Assembly (NCBI GenBank): GCA_003290165.1
Contig: QNQO01008320.1
Location: forward strand, 1 to 64,000
Origin: Berberis thunbergii
Lineage: Eukaryota > Streptophyta > Magnoliopsida > Ranunculales > Berberidaceae
Direction: 5' to 3'
DNA length: 64,000 bases
This document shows, piece by piece, positions 1 through 11,870 of the stretch. A program made the translations under genes and the position numbers. Each line of letters starts with the position of its first letter. The stretch's first letter is position 1. Below the pieces are notes generated by a model, which was not told the DNA's origin, made no database searches, and saw nothing but the letters and a program-made list of their open reading frames with translations.

Positions 1-799
1 TCTATAAAGCTCTCGAGGAACACTCCCCATAAACAAGATTCAAATAATCCACTAATCAGAAAGGCAGTGGATTGAACCTGCTTAACTCCCTCAATCAAAG
101 TAGAAAAGAACTTGCACATTCTGTTTGCCTTCAAGAATTCACCTCCACAAAAACAGTCCCTTCAACCCAATCCACACACAAAAACATGAAAATTGTCTGG
201 ATTCAGTAAGTCACTCTTAGAATAGATCTAAGAGGCAACAAACACAAATCACCTGGATTCAAACTCCATAGACCTTAACCTGCAAAACATTCACCCACAC
301 ACACAAACCAAGTCAAGTAAGCTAGAGAAAGGATAGAACATATAACAACCATCTATGTAAGAGCAGCAAGAAAACAACGAGATTGAAACCGTGATAAAAA
401 ATGGCAAAATCAAAGTTCAATCAAACCATGGTGTGTTGTGCGTGTAGAGATTCTAAGAAATAGAGAGAATAGGTGTTCAATATTAGGCTTGGGCCGAATT
501 GGGAGAATAAGTGAATATTTTAACGCAGATTGCATGGTCCGTTCCAGACCGTCCTGGTTCAAAACAGTCCAAGAGCAACCGTTCTCCCCCCAAAAACTAT
601 CTATTCCAGACCATTCTGTCCGATTTCACTGGACCGGGATATGCCCATCCTGGACATTTTGTACCATGTCCACCCTAGTAATGGGTATAGGTATGATCGA
701 GTTGTTGCCAGAATACACGTTGGTTTGAAAATGTGTTATTTCAAGATTTTAAATAAAATTGAAGCCGTGGTATGCACAATTGGGAAAATTCATTGCGAT
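1..799. other. Flank beyond the 3' end of LINE A; no gene recognised
   Basis: Positions 1-437 are A/C-rich, non-coding in appearance and match nothing I recognise. Positions 440-740 hold only short overlapping ORFs. Around 530-640 there are repeated GGTCC/GGACC-like words that could be part of a decayed DNA transposon, but I found no terminal repeats or target duplication to support that. Confidence 0.4.
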
Positions 800-1740
800 T
801 GATTTTTTTTTTTACTTGATCAAAAATCTTATACACCTTTCGGGGGTACGTTACGACTTTACATGAGAAAAATACGAGGAAACCTATCCTTAAATCTAAA
901 CATAAGTCTAATACTTGAATCAAAAAATACCAAGGTCTTACTCACCAAAATTTAGGCCTTATCAGTAAGGCCTAAAACCAAGAAACCAATACATAACAAA
1001 AAACGAAATTTTAAAGCAGGCTCAAATTACCAAGGATAAGGGCCCCCTAAGTGATACGCCTAAAATAAAGAAGACTAAAGCTGAAAATTGGCAATGGAAA
1101 ATGCTCAAACACAACTAGCAAGCACCTCTTGCAACCTTGCAATCACACACAACTTGCAAGCACAATTCGTAACTTACAATCACCACCCAAACCATCTCAT
1201 TCCAGCAAGCGCAACTCCACTATCTATTTTAACTTCTGCACCTGCGCCAATGTCCACCCAAGTTGCACCTGCAACAACCAAACAGCAACCGCAATAGCAC
1301 CGCATCTGCACAGCAACAACAACGCACAACAACAACAACAATATAGCACGCATAACACTACACCTTGTCACCAGCCGCAAGCCCAGCCAAAACATGACGC
1401 GCTGCGACCTATCAGCCGACGTCCAACCTCTTTGGCCGAATTATTCACCACTAGTTCACTCGAACCAGACTGAATCAAGCACAGAAACTGAGCTCTGTAT
1501 AACGCCAGAATCCTGATCTTCGCAAGATGAAAAAAGAAAACCCCTTACACGCCAACTCATTTAGGAAGACGAGTATACAGCGTGCGAATCTTATCTAAAT
1601 GAACCATTTCCCAGCGATCCTGTTCGGAAGATCTGAGGATTAAACTCGCGAGCTACTCTTCTTTTCTAAGCTCTATCCGCAAGCATACGCCACCGCATTA
1701 GCTTCCTTCAGAATATGAACACAAACCAACCTCCATACGA
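800..1740 (-). repeat. LINE A 3' untranslated region and poly(A) tail
   Basis: On the minus strand the end reads through aaggcctt-type words, then a conserved block (gtaaagtcgtaacgtac) at about 845-865, and stops in a run of A. The same conserved block precedes the tails at 46.1, 47.1, 47.45, 58.95 and 63.8 kb, which marks it as the family's 3' recognition region. Positions 1090-1400 are rich in CAA/CA words. The ORFs there on both strands are low-complexity shadows. Confidence 0.8.
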
Positions 1741-1744
1741 GATA

Positions 1745-4700
1745 CCTGTCTCTTAATCTCCGCCAATCATTCTCCCATAAAACCCAAGGAATTTAAAAAT
1801 CCTCATAGAACTAGCCATGCACAATTTTGGAATCCGTTTGAAGTAAAACATTTGAAAATCCAACCTATTGCACCAAAAGAAGAAGACCTCCATAAACTGT
1901 CGAACCTCACATGATTGTTTGATCCTTCTCCAAATACAATTGCTTTGCCACTAAACAGTGCCCCGAACTGTTTCTTATAATATGCCAATTGTCGCCTCTT
2001 TATTCCTTGACGACTAGCCACATTTAGTGCCACAAATTCCTCATGAGGAAAAGTCCAGAAGATGACTCTATTTCCCTTCATAATTATCGGAGTGATAGGG
2101 AAACCAAGGGTCAAGAGTGATTTTTTATTCTCACTCACCCGCTTAGGAAAAAAAAAGGAGTTAGCCAGGCGAAGATTCCTCTTGACAAGCAAAATATAGT
2201 CATAATACTAGGCTTACCATTATCGAAAACATCCCGACACCGTTGCTTCCAAATCTCCTAAATGATGAACATAGGCGTTAAGAAGTAGATTAATCCCACC
2301 AGTCAATACTGATTGGCTTTCCTAAGCCATACTGTCAAAACAGTGGTGATTTTCGCCGACCTTCTAACATGGACACAAAAATAGCATCAAAATGTCTCCA
2401 AACCCCTTTAGCCAAGCTACCATCCAGAAAAAGATGATTTAATGTTTCCACACCCGGTGAATCACAACAAGAACATCTCGAGGCTAAACTGATCCCGCAC
2501 CCGATATGGCTCCCCATCAACTGGGACTCCTCTTAATAATAGTTTTCAGACAAAGACAAAGATTTTTATGGCAACGTAGCCAACCAGATCTTAATTGAAG
2601 ATAATGATTTTTCCCTTTCTATCCTAGAGTAACTCATACGCCGAATGAGAACTAAAGAGGCCATCCGGATCCGGGGTCCAAATACATGAATCCTTACTAT
2701 ACACTCTACTCTTAATCATGTCATCAAATAAACCTTTTGTCAAATCTCTAAACTCATGCTTAACTAATTCAAAAACCCCATTTCAAACTTCTGCTATCAT
2801 AGGCTAATAATCTTGTTTCTCGAAGTCCCCTGATCTCAAGAAAACTGTCGTTAAATTCCAGTTTGCCTAAAAAAAACTCGAGTTCCCATCACCAATCCTC
2901 CAGACACTGTTACCACCAAAAACTACCTTAAACTTCATTATCTCCTTCATAAGAGGCACAACACTATTTTTCTCAACCTGGTAAAACAAAGGGACCCAGA
3001 CCTTTCAATATTTACACCTCATGAAATTTGCCCACAGCGAATCATCATTAATCTACTTCCAAAGGCCTTTCATACGAAAGTCCTGGTGACTGTAAACAAA
3101 TTCCTAATCCCCAACCCTCCTTCTTCCTTAGAGAAACAAATATTATCCCAAGAAATCCATTTTTTTTCAGTCTGCCTTCACAATCTCCCCAAAAGAAGTC
3201 CGCCAATATTTTATAAATTCTAAAGATAACTTGGTGAGGGACACACATGGAACTTAATGTATACACTGGAATAGAACTCAAAACATGTCTAATCATGATC
3301 AATCTCCCACTAGGAGATAAGAGTTTTGCTTTCTAGCCACTAAAAATACTTAACAGCCCAAATACCTGAAAACCTGCCTCTTCCCTAAAAAATAGGCACT
3401 CCCAAATACTTCATCGGAGACCTTGTGAACTGAAAACCTGTGTAAGACTTAACAGCCACCACTTGTTCCACTGTGGCCTTTACCTCCACCATAAATGAGA
3501 TTTTATCTACATTAATTTTTTGTCCAGATGACCGATCATATCGTTCTAAAAACTTCATGCAACTTGTAACCGAAGACTTTCTCCCATTGAGAAAAAACCA
3601 GTGTCATCTGCATACAAAAGATGCCTAATAGGCCGACACTATCTTGGCATGTATTAATAGCAGATATCACCTCTAACAAAGGCATTCACCAAAACTGAAA
3701 ATCCACAATTGGCAATACAATTAGAAACAAGGTGACAGACTCTATTCGAGAACCCAAATCTCTCTTGAGAACAGAGAAAAGAAAAAACCACTCCAATCTG
3801 TCATATGCTTTCTCCATATCAATCTTAAGCACCACTTTGCCACTTAAGACCTTTTTAGTGATGTCCCGCACCATTTCCTGAGCCAATCCAATATTTTCCA
3901 CAATAGACCTGCCCCTGACAAAGGTCTCCTATTCTTGGGCTATCAAATCTGGTAAAATTAAAGCCAATCTATTGCAAAGTAATTTACTCAAAACTTTATA
4001 AATTACATTGCATAGACTAATAGGACAGAAATCAGAAAAGGAACCTGGTGAGTCCACTTTAGGGATCAATGCAATAAAGTTGGTCGTGAATGCCGCTGGT
4101 AGGGCCTCACCTTCAGAGAATTGAATGGTCACTTTCCATATATTAATACCAACAATCTCTCAGCAAGACTAAAAGAATCCAACAGTAAACCCATTTGGCC
4201 CCAGAGCGTTGTTACTCAGAATGTCAAAAGTCACTTCTTTCACTTCCTCCAAGGTCGGACTTTTAACTATTTGATCGCAATCCAAACCATTGATGACCGA
4301 TGGAATATAATCTAGTAAGTCAATATCAGCACCTCGATGCGCCTTGGTGGAAAGTAGTCGCTAAAAAGAATCCATTCGCTTCACTAATAATCTCCCTCGC
4401 CTCACTTATCACCCTGCCACACTGCAATGTAATAGAAGAAATAGCTCTTCGTTTTTGTTTAGCTTTAACTGAAGCAAAACAAATTTTGGTGCAGGCATCC
4501 TCCTCTTTGAACTCCTTCTCCTGATTTATGCATCCAGTACAATTCCTCTTGTTTAAGAGCTAATCTATACTCAGCCTGACATCTGCTCAAATTACAACAT
4601 GCATTGATATCCCAATTAGCCTCCACATTAAAACCATTCCTGCCATTCGCATCCCAACCAGAAAGAAGTAAATTCTCCCATTGGCTCATTTCATCTTCCA

Positions 4701-5578
4701 AAGCTCTGATTTTGCTGAAAACATTACCTAAGATATCTCTATTCCATTTAATAATCGCTTTGCGAAGAGATTTTAGTTTCAAGTCAACCACATCAAGCGC
4801 CCTCATGTTGTACACATGCGCTTCCCAAATCGACTTAACTAACATCTCAAAGGATGGGTGCGAAACCCACATATTAAGAAACTTGAAAGGAGAGAAACCC
4901 GCTTAGGCTGCAAAGGCATGGAGGCCAGGATAGGGGCGTGATCCAAAAATGTGCGCTGAAGATGTTCCACTTTCATATTTGGCAATTGAGACTGCCATAA
5001 GGAATTCACAAAGACTATCTAACCTTGCCCAAATACGGTCCACCCCTCGTCTATTATTACACCATGTAAAATTAGGACCAATAAACCCACAATCAAACAA
5101 ACCACATTGTCAATACTATCCGAAAAGTTGGACATACTGATAATTGATGGTGAGTTCACTCCTAGTTTATCCTGATCAGTGGAAATTGAATTAAAATCTC
5201 CACCAACCATCCAAGGAAAGTCAAATTGTAAAGCAAAAAGCTCCATATTCTGCCATAGCATCCTTCTCTCTTCCACAACGCATTTAGCATAAACAAAGGA
5301 AATAAAAAGGTATGAGCGTTCAAATCTGATACCTGACAATGAACAACTTGATCCGACTTCTCCAACACTGTAACCTTCAGCTCGGAGTCCCAAAAATTCC
5401 AAATTTTCCCGCCCTCGTCTTCAATGGAAGTGAAACCTGACAGTCTAACTTTATTCCCAATAGATTATGCTATCATAACAATACGAACTTTGTATTCATT
5501 AACTAGACTTTTTACCCTATTTCTCGCGGCTCTATTTCCCACTCCACGCCCATTCCAAAACATAATATTCTCAAACAT
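1745..5578 (-). pseudogene. LINE A ORF2: endonuclease / reverse transcriptase / RNase H, broken
   Basis: The start is placed at 5578 because the minus frame there opens with the usual MFxNIxFWNxRGVGN endonuclease leader. The endonuclease core PWMVGGDFNSI lies near 5210 and the closing DHAPIL near 4940, in a different frame, showing a frameshift. Reverse transcriptase follows: a PISLCNVIYKVLSKLLCNRL block at about 4040, an IDMEKAYDRLEW block near 3810, and the catalytic YADD at 3614-3603. Next come the SSIPVYTLS and FFWGD segment (about 3290-3180), a zf-RVT cysteine cluster (CSCCDSPGVETLNHLFL, about 2470) and an RNase H beginning near 2045 whose first catalytic Asp context (ALNVDGSS in LINE C) is damaged. 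Together these make the nicking and target-primed reverse transcription enzyme of a LINE. It cannot be translated as it stands. Confidence 0.88.
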
Positions 5579-5643
5579 TTTTAAACTTAATGGGTGGAAC
5601 CGTCATCCTTGCCAATCGACGTTTACCCGGAGGTATTGCCATC

Positions 5644-7604
5644 CTAACTTTTTTTACTCTTCTTTTTACACATTTCTCCTTCCGACATTGCCCCCACATC
5701 CAAATCTCCACTCAATGTCGCTTGCGGGCCAACCTTAGAATCTGAATCTACTACTTCACTATCATCACTTGCACTCTCAAAGGTGTTAATGTTCATCTTT
5801 TTTCTCCACAGCCTACGAGACTCTTTAAACAAAGAAATCGCTTTGTCTAAAGTTTCTCCCAAATTGTGCTTCGCAATATTCGGACTGAATTTTGAATCCT
5901 CTTTCTCCTCTACGTAAACAACTCCCGTGCTATCAGCAATCAATGGTGTAATGCCTTGTTTTCTTACAGGCAGGACAATGGACAATTCCAGGCTGTGCGA
6001 AGCAGGCACAACCGACTCATTCAGTGCCAATCCTTGTGAAACCCTGTCTCCCTCCTGGCTCAATTACAGGCCTCGTGAACCAAGAGAAACAACATTCGTT
6101 GTTCCTGCCCTGACAGCGCGTGCAACACTGGCCACCAGCTCACGATCACCAACATCCACTTCAGCAATCTGCGATCCTGTCTCAACAGCATGAGTAGCTG
6201 ATTGTTCTACACAACCTGCTACATTCTACACCGGTACCACACTTACTTGCAGATCCACCACTTCACCTCCAACAATTGCCTACGCAATTCCATTCGGTGA
6301 GTATCCTGCATCTATGCAATCCGCCCTGAAATTAGCAACCAATATGTCCTGCGATGTATTGCTAGAGTTTCCTATTTCATCAAATATTTGCTTCTTGTCC
6401 AAGACTTGATCTCCTATAGCCAATCTAATTCCTTTAGCACAATTTTCCTGATTTATCACACTTTCTATGTTGACCAAATCATTCTCATTTAGCATCTCGT
6501 TCTCCAATTCTGCTAAAACTGCAAAAGAGTTCTTATGCGTCCTAGAAACCCCTTATTTGCGCACAGGTATGGGACTTCCTTGTTTAACTGCTAGCTCAAG
6601 TTGGTTGGTCACCTCTACACCTTCATCGTTTTTTCCCCACTAATGCTGACTTGTTCCACATTGTTTCTAGCCTCCTTCATAACCGGCTTGTAGACCTTTT
6701 TTACATCCATGCCTCTCGGCTGAGCCCTCTTATCTTTATTCCCTACTTCTTGTTTTTTCAGACTCCCCTCAACCTGTTTAATGTTAAATTGATTTGTCAT
6801 ATCCTGGCAATTCTTAAAACGTGCACGTTTTCTACATGCCTCGTCTGTATGTCCAATCATGGCACAATTATCACAATACTTGAAGCCCGGATACACAATC
6901 TTTTGCCAGAAGCCCTTGATCCCAGAGAACTCTAACCAAATACGATTAGGAAGTTCATTAGAGAGATCCATCTCAACACAAATCCTAGCAGCATTAGGTC
7001 GAGTAAATCCGAGAGTACTATCATCAATCCTAAAAAATGCACCAATAGAATCCCTTATTTCTTTCAAATATACAGGATGGAAAAATTGTAAAGGAATACT
7101 AGGAAGATCCACCCACAACGAGGCAAGAACTGGTTCTTCCCTAAGACTAAAACCCAGATGCCAATGAAAAGCTTTAAATTGAACACCCCTAATCATAAAA
7201 GAGTCTCGCGATAAAGCTTTTTTGACTTCCTCTTCAACCTGAAATCTAACCAACACATGCCTTTGATCCAATAAACCCATGGTAAAATCCCCTATGATGC
7301 CCCAAGATTTATGAACAATTTCTCAAATAGCCTCTAAAGAGGGACGATAACTGAAAAACTTAAGAACAATAACAAAGGATTCTACATACCTTTCACATCT
7401 TTTTACTTCTGAAATATTCATTGATAAAGCCAGACTCCCATCCTTGCGAAAATGATTTCCCTTAATTGGTTCTTCCTCAATAATCACCTTCTTAACAACT
7501 CCCAAAGCTTGTAGAAACGGCTTGGGAGTCTTTGCGACATCATGATGAGCATCTCCTATCCCAATCGGCTGGCTTCCCCCCGGGGCGGCTGGAGGAGCCG
7601 CCAT
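5644..7604 (-). pseudogene. LINE A ORF1: nucleic-acid-binding gag-like protein, broken
   Basis: The first ATG at 7604 opens a frame beginning MAAPPAAPGG. It runs 93 codons to a single TGA, and the same frame continues from there to 6615. That one stop therefore interrupts an otherwise good ORF and looks like a C-to-T change at a CGA arginine codon. The middle (about 7290-6890) has the DUF4283 pattern of plant LINE ORF1s (FHWHLGFSLREEPVLASLWV, then LPSIPLQFF). A CX2CX4HX4C zinc knuckle (CDNCAMIGHTDEAC) follows near 6860. After 6615 the frame shifts, and acidic, low-complexity sequence continues through 6507-6280 and 6063-5644, ending in a lysine-rich tail. ORF1 proteins bind LINE RNA in the ribonucleoprotein. 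Confidence 0.85.
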
Positions 7605-7665
7605 GGGATCTCTGCCGCAAGCTTGCCTTTAACGATCAAGATTAGCCCTAGCTAATAGTCAATGG

Positions 7666-7775
7666 GCGAGATTAAGAAAACTCTTGTTTGTTTTTATTCT
7701 TTAACGAACTTCCCTTGAAGATCTAAAATCGCATTAGCGCCTCTTAAAATTGCCTATTAAGTCTCTTAAGTTGAG
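7666..7775. other. Short spacer between LINE A and the F-box remnant
   Basis: About 110 bases with no recognisable feature. It would contain the 5' end and target duplication of LINE A if they could be defined. Confidence 0.3.
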
Positions 7776-8205
7776 TCTCTGTATATTTTCCACTGATAGA
7801 GATGCCCCATACTTCCCTAGTCATAGTAAGGAACTTTTTCATGTTAATAGTGTTGTAGATTAGCTGTACCAGGCAATTAAAGTTGTCAAAGGAATCATAT
7901 CTTGACTTGGAGAAAGAAAAGTTTCAACAAGCCATATGTCCTTATTTTGGTGAGTAATCAGTGGAATTTTTTGGATGTTGGTCATCATTTAATACACATT
8001 GATATATGGGTGATGAAGGAATCATGTGCTAGAGTGTTCTCCATTAGAACACTCTCTATTCCTATTCAATTTGGAAGAGTTTGGCCAATAGTTTGTCAGA
8101 AGAATGGTCACATTCTATTGCAATCATTAGGGACCCTATTTTCGAATCACCAAATAAAGAAATTGCAAGCTTTCATGATTGTTCCTTAGAATGCCTTACA
8201 CTCTT
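7776..8205 (+). pseudogene. F-box-associated (FBA) domain remnant
   Basis: Frames read in turn resemble the C-terminal F-box-associated domain of plant SCF substrate receptors (the CPR1 / At3g06240-like group): a LEKEKFQQ-like segment near 7905, NQWNFLDVGHH, and then IDIWVMKE near 8005, which is the diagnostic WVMKE block, followed by VFSI. Stops and a frameshift separate the first part from the second, and no F-box is visible upstream, so this is a decayed 3' fragment. In intact proteins the domain selects targets for ubiquitination. The gypsy element begins about 200 bases downstream and a related remnant lies at 60.1-61.0 kb, so an F-box cluster may once have occupied this region. Confidence 0.6.
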
Positions 8206-8402
8206 TACTTATGTAGCAGCTCAGACTTCCGTTGCCTCACTCATGGGACAGTGATACGACAATACCTAGCTAGAGATGATGGAGCACAGGAGGTAAAATA
8301 GATCAACTATGTGTAATTTTGGTGGTTTTTGTAAGATCTGTCTTACTTGCATTCTTTGCTACTATGCCTGCGTGCTTGAGCCGTGATGTTTTGCATTGAT
8401 TT

Positions 8403-8967
8403 TGATGCGTCCAAAAATCGTCCTCCTATGAATTTGACCTGCAAAACAAATGTTAGACTGTCAAAGAGCACCTTTTTTGTGGCGAAGGCACTCCGATGCT
8501 TAAGTCAGCAACTTTGTTTGAAGAAGTAAATATGGACAAAACTTAGTTAAAGTTGCATACCGGTGTCGAGTGTTCCCTTTACCTTTTATAATGGTCGAGG
8601 TTAATTATCTGTGTGACTTAAGCATGTGAGGCACAACGGAAGGAAATGTTTCTCGTAACAGTGTCATCCTTAATGGAATGCGTCCGTGGAGGCGTAACCC
8701 CCTCCACGACTCTTTTTGGTGCAAAGTTCCTTTTTATTATCACAGAACTCGTGTCGGGCCTGGATTCGGACTTTGATTGATTAGAATTTGGGTTTAGGCT
8801 TCGTTTTATATCTTCTTGTTAATGGGCTTTGTCTAGGCCTCCATGACTGGCTTTATTCTTATTGGATTTTATAAGCTAGCTCAATAGATTGGACGCCATA
8901 TCCTCGTGATGGATGTTCTCTGCCATGTGTACAACCGCGATGATCGGTCTATTTTGATGTATCATTA
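8403..8967 (-). repeat. Gypsy 3' LTR (left copy)
   Basis: It aligns along its whole length with 33,114-33,680, including the landmarks TGATGCGTCCAAAAAT at one end and CGGTCTATTTTGATGTATCAT at the other. The two differ by many substitutions and several small indels. The terminal CA of the right copy is TA here. Confidence 0.9.
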
Positions 8968-8988
8968 GCTACTCCCCCCCTTAGTTAG
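8968..8988 (-). promoter_or_regulatory. Polypurine tract of the gypsy element
   Basis: On the minus strand, the sequence immediately before the 3' LTR is AAGGGGGGGGAGTAGC, a purine run of the kind that primes plus-strand DNA synthesis. Its position next to the LTR at 8967 supports both the boundary and the element's orientation. Confidence 0.7.
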
Positions 8989-9289
8989 CCTATATGTTCA
9001 TGTATCCGCTAACTCTGTGGCAATTTTGTTTTCGACTTCAACATTATGGCACATTTAGTGTTCTTTCTATATGTTGCCGTTGTTGCCTCTTCGATGTTCA
9101 ATCCGCCTGCTTATTTTGGCATAATTTCTGGGATTCCATGTGACTGTCATATCTTGCACATTCTCCAAAGAGCGTACCTGTCACTACTCATCCTTACAAA
9201 AGGAGAAGTTTGAGTGTGTTTTACTTCCTTCTGCACTTCTTCGTTTTCCAGTTTTTATTTCTTTGATTCCTCGTATTCGTTTTGTAGTC

Positions 9290-11376
9290 ATGTCTAACTT
9301 CAGGGTTTTAAGCGGCGATGTTCTTGATGATTGCTGAAGCTTCTTTTTTACTAAGTGGGTAACGCATGTGACTCTAGACAACATTCGTCACGATTACTCA
9401 TTGTCGACTGATCTGGAGATCGTTTTCCCCGAAAAGGGCAACAATCCTTGTCGACCAAAACATGAGTACATTACTTTGTATCCTAGTATGTCCCATTCTA
9501 GTTTCAGGCTTCCAGCTCCTACGATCGTCTTGGAGTACTTGGATTTGGTTGGTATCGCTCCGACCCAACTGGTCCCTAATGGTTGAAAAGTAATGATTTC
9601 AACCTTAGTAAGGGTTGTCACAGCTCGTATCCCTATGAATGTTAGGGTTCTGCATTCTTTGGTTGTGTTTAGCGTAAACCCCAATCACACCTATTGTATT
9701 TGCTCTCCTTTTTGTTTTGAGGACTTGCGAGAGGAGTATGGGGGCTGGTTGACGTATTGGTTCTTTGCATCCCTTTCTTCCAATCACTTTAGGATTCGCA
9801 AAAATCAGATTCCATGATCATTTCAGAACCCTAAGAGAGTCGAGTTGTCGTTGTCTTTGGAAGAGATGGAGTTATTCAGTCGATTTTGCGATCTTCTGCG
9901 AGTCTCAGTGGAGGATTTTCTCACAAAAGATTCCATTATTTATAGTGGCTTATATTCATCGAGTGAAGCGGGTCTCACTTTAGAAGTGAATGTTGCACGT
10001 GTTGGTGAGGTAGACGTCGGTCACCAAGAGGGTTCTATTGAAGAGCGCGTAGGCCGAGTTACTTCAGTTGTTGTTCGAGGTTCTAGGAGTGCCAGTTCGA
10101 TTGTTAGGAAAAGAAAAGTTCCTAGGCCTCCCAGTCTTTCCAAAATGCTGGCTATCAACTCGGTCGTGTGTCGAAGAGGAAAAAGCTTGCTTCCTCAAAT
10201 CTTGATGCTGCTATGGTCCTTTAGATGATCACGAGAAGAATCTTGTTTCCTCCGATGGTTTGCCTGGCTCTGCTGGCCTGTCAATTGATGACTCACGCAT
10301 TATTTAGAATAAAAAACTTCAGCTTGGTCTTTGGCAGTCGAAGAATCTGGAGGGTACTAAGACCTTGGATGACTTCGAGTCTGATCCATCAATGGAGGAT
10401 CAAGTTGCTACCCAAGCTCGAGATTTCAAGCTTACCGTTTCTTCTGTCGTGGCTGAGACCTCGGGATCGCCTGCTACTCCTTCCTAGTCTCATCTTGTTC
10501 CTACTGTCCCCGAGGAGATTTTTTAGCCTTTCGAGGTTGATGTGCAGGACAACGCTCTCAACCTTATTGGTGGTTGTCATGGGCGGTAGCTAATAGGAAT
10601 TTTATGCCCGTATGCCCGCCACGTCACCATATTAACGAGGGTATACAACACCTTATGACACACCTTACTTATGCGATCGTGATGGGGTCAAATTGTAAGG
10701 CTGCCCGCGACCAGGTGGCGCATATTAAGCGAAAACTAGCAAGACACTTCTTGGTCCTTTATCATGTTCTCCGCCGACATGATTTCTTGAAGGCGCAGTG
10801 CATAAAGCATGAAAGGGTTATGAGTTCTCTACAGACGTTGTTGAGGAAACTATAGGCTATTCGTGATATGTTTGCTTCTGACCTCGAGACATCTGAAGTA
10901 GAATTGGGCAAGTTGCGATCTCGTCTCGATGCCGCTGAGAAAGAGTCGTCCGACCGAAAGGATGAACGTGATGAAGTCGTCCATTCTTTTGAGAAATGTT
11001 TTGCCAATCTTAAGGCTTCTGCTATTTTTATCCCCCGGCTAAATTTTGAGTTTGTCAAGACCAAGTCTGCAATCTCTGCCAAACTTGGGGATGTTGATAA
11101 AGAATTAGTGCCAACCCGAGCTGAGCTGTCATCTGTTAGTGAAAGGCTGAAGGTGGCAGAGGCCGCAGATCGGAAAAGAGTGGTCGATGATTGCCATGAT
11201 TTCTTGCATTTTTTGGAGACATAAGGTTTAGACATCTTCAAATACCGTTGATTTGCTGAGAAGGAATTCCATGATGTTGAGGAAGTTGTTCCTGATTCAT
11301 TGGGTGATCCGGATGTCGGAGAACTTTCTAAGCCCACGCTGCCTGGAGATGTTGTTCATGTTGATTCTCTTTCTTA
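9290..11376 (+). pseudogene. Antisense extra ORF of the gypsy element (putative gypsy-type transposase domain plus coiled coil)
   Basis: This coding-like stretch runs opposite to gag-pol, between integrase and the 3' LTR. It opens at MSNFRVLSGDVLDD (about 9291). The region 9400-9600 contains PTIVLEYLDLVGIAPTQLVPN, which resembles the plant domain annotated as putative gypsy-type transposase (PF04195): proline-rich leader, then LxPxxxxxLxxLGxxPxQLxPN. A charged coiled coil follows from 10,868 to 11,220 (LGKLRSRLDAAEKESSDRK, then LVPTRAELSSVSERLKVAEA), and an acidic tail ends at 11,376. Several stops and frameshifts break it. Antisense ORFs at this place are known in Tat-type elements; their function is unknown. 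It could instead be a captured host gene, but its position and domain favour the element's own ORF. Confidence 0.65.
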
Positions 11377-11870
11377 ATTGTTTTTTGTAATCTCATTTTT
11401 TAGAAGATTAATGGAAATTTTTATTTCGCATTTGTTGTGTCCAGTATGGCTAATTTGTCAGCTTTTATTTAAGACATTCCTGGGAGATTTCTGACTCGTT
11501 CGTCCAGATTTTTATGAATGGCTTCGATGCTCGACGTTTTGGTCGTGTAGAAGCTCTGGTTTACAAAATCTGATTCTATATCCGTATTACGATGTCGTAC
11601 ATTATAGTCGACGAAAAAAATACCAGCTCTTACATCTTAATACTTTTTTACTTCATGGATGATCAGGCCAAAAGTTTTTCCATTTATGTCCACTTGTTCG
11701 TTCAGTATATGTATTTGTTTTTGTTTGATACTCTGGTCGTGTTGAGTATTTTCTCAAGTTGGATTTTTAATCCGATTTCCTTGTCTTGGTCGAATACTCG
11801 TCGTTTCAAATTTGGGAGCGAAAGATTTTATTTATAATATCTTTTCAAGTGCGTTACATTCCATGGTCGA
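11377..11870. other. Non-coding spacer of the gypsy element
   Basis: T-rich sequence between the end of the antisense ORF and the end of integrase. No open frame or motif stands out. Confidence 0.5.

Larger units (their letters stand above)
800..7665 (-). mobile_element. LINE A: near-full-length, inactivated L1-type non-LTR retrotransposon
   Basis: Read on the minus strand, the element contains in order: an ORF1 with a DUF4283-like region and a CCHC zinc knuckle; an ORF2 with apurinic-type endonuclease, reverse transcriptase (YADD), zf-RVT and RNase H regions; a 3' region rich in aaggcctt words; and a terminal A-run (the T-run at about 803-813). This domain order is that of plant L1-clade LINEs. 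Every long frame is broken by stops or frameshifts, so the copy is dead. At about 6.9 kb it is close to the usual full length. The 5' boundary is approximate, and I could not find a convincing target-site duplication. At least six other tails or fragments of the same family occur in the window. Confidence 0.9.

Noticed and set aside
1180..1395. Small hydrophobic ORF on the minus strand (71 codons)
   Set aside because: It comes from CAA/GTT low-complexity sequence in the LINE A 3' region; no family resemblance.
9140..9337. Plus-strand ORF as a host gene upstream of the antisense frame
   Set aside because: It overlaps the start of the gypsy antisense ORF and lies next to the polypurine tract; better explained as part of the retroelement.
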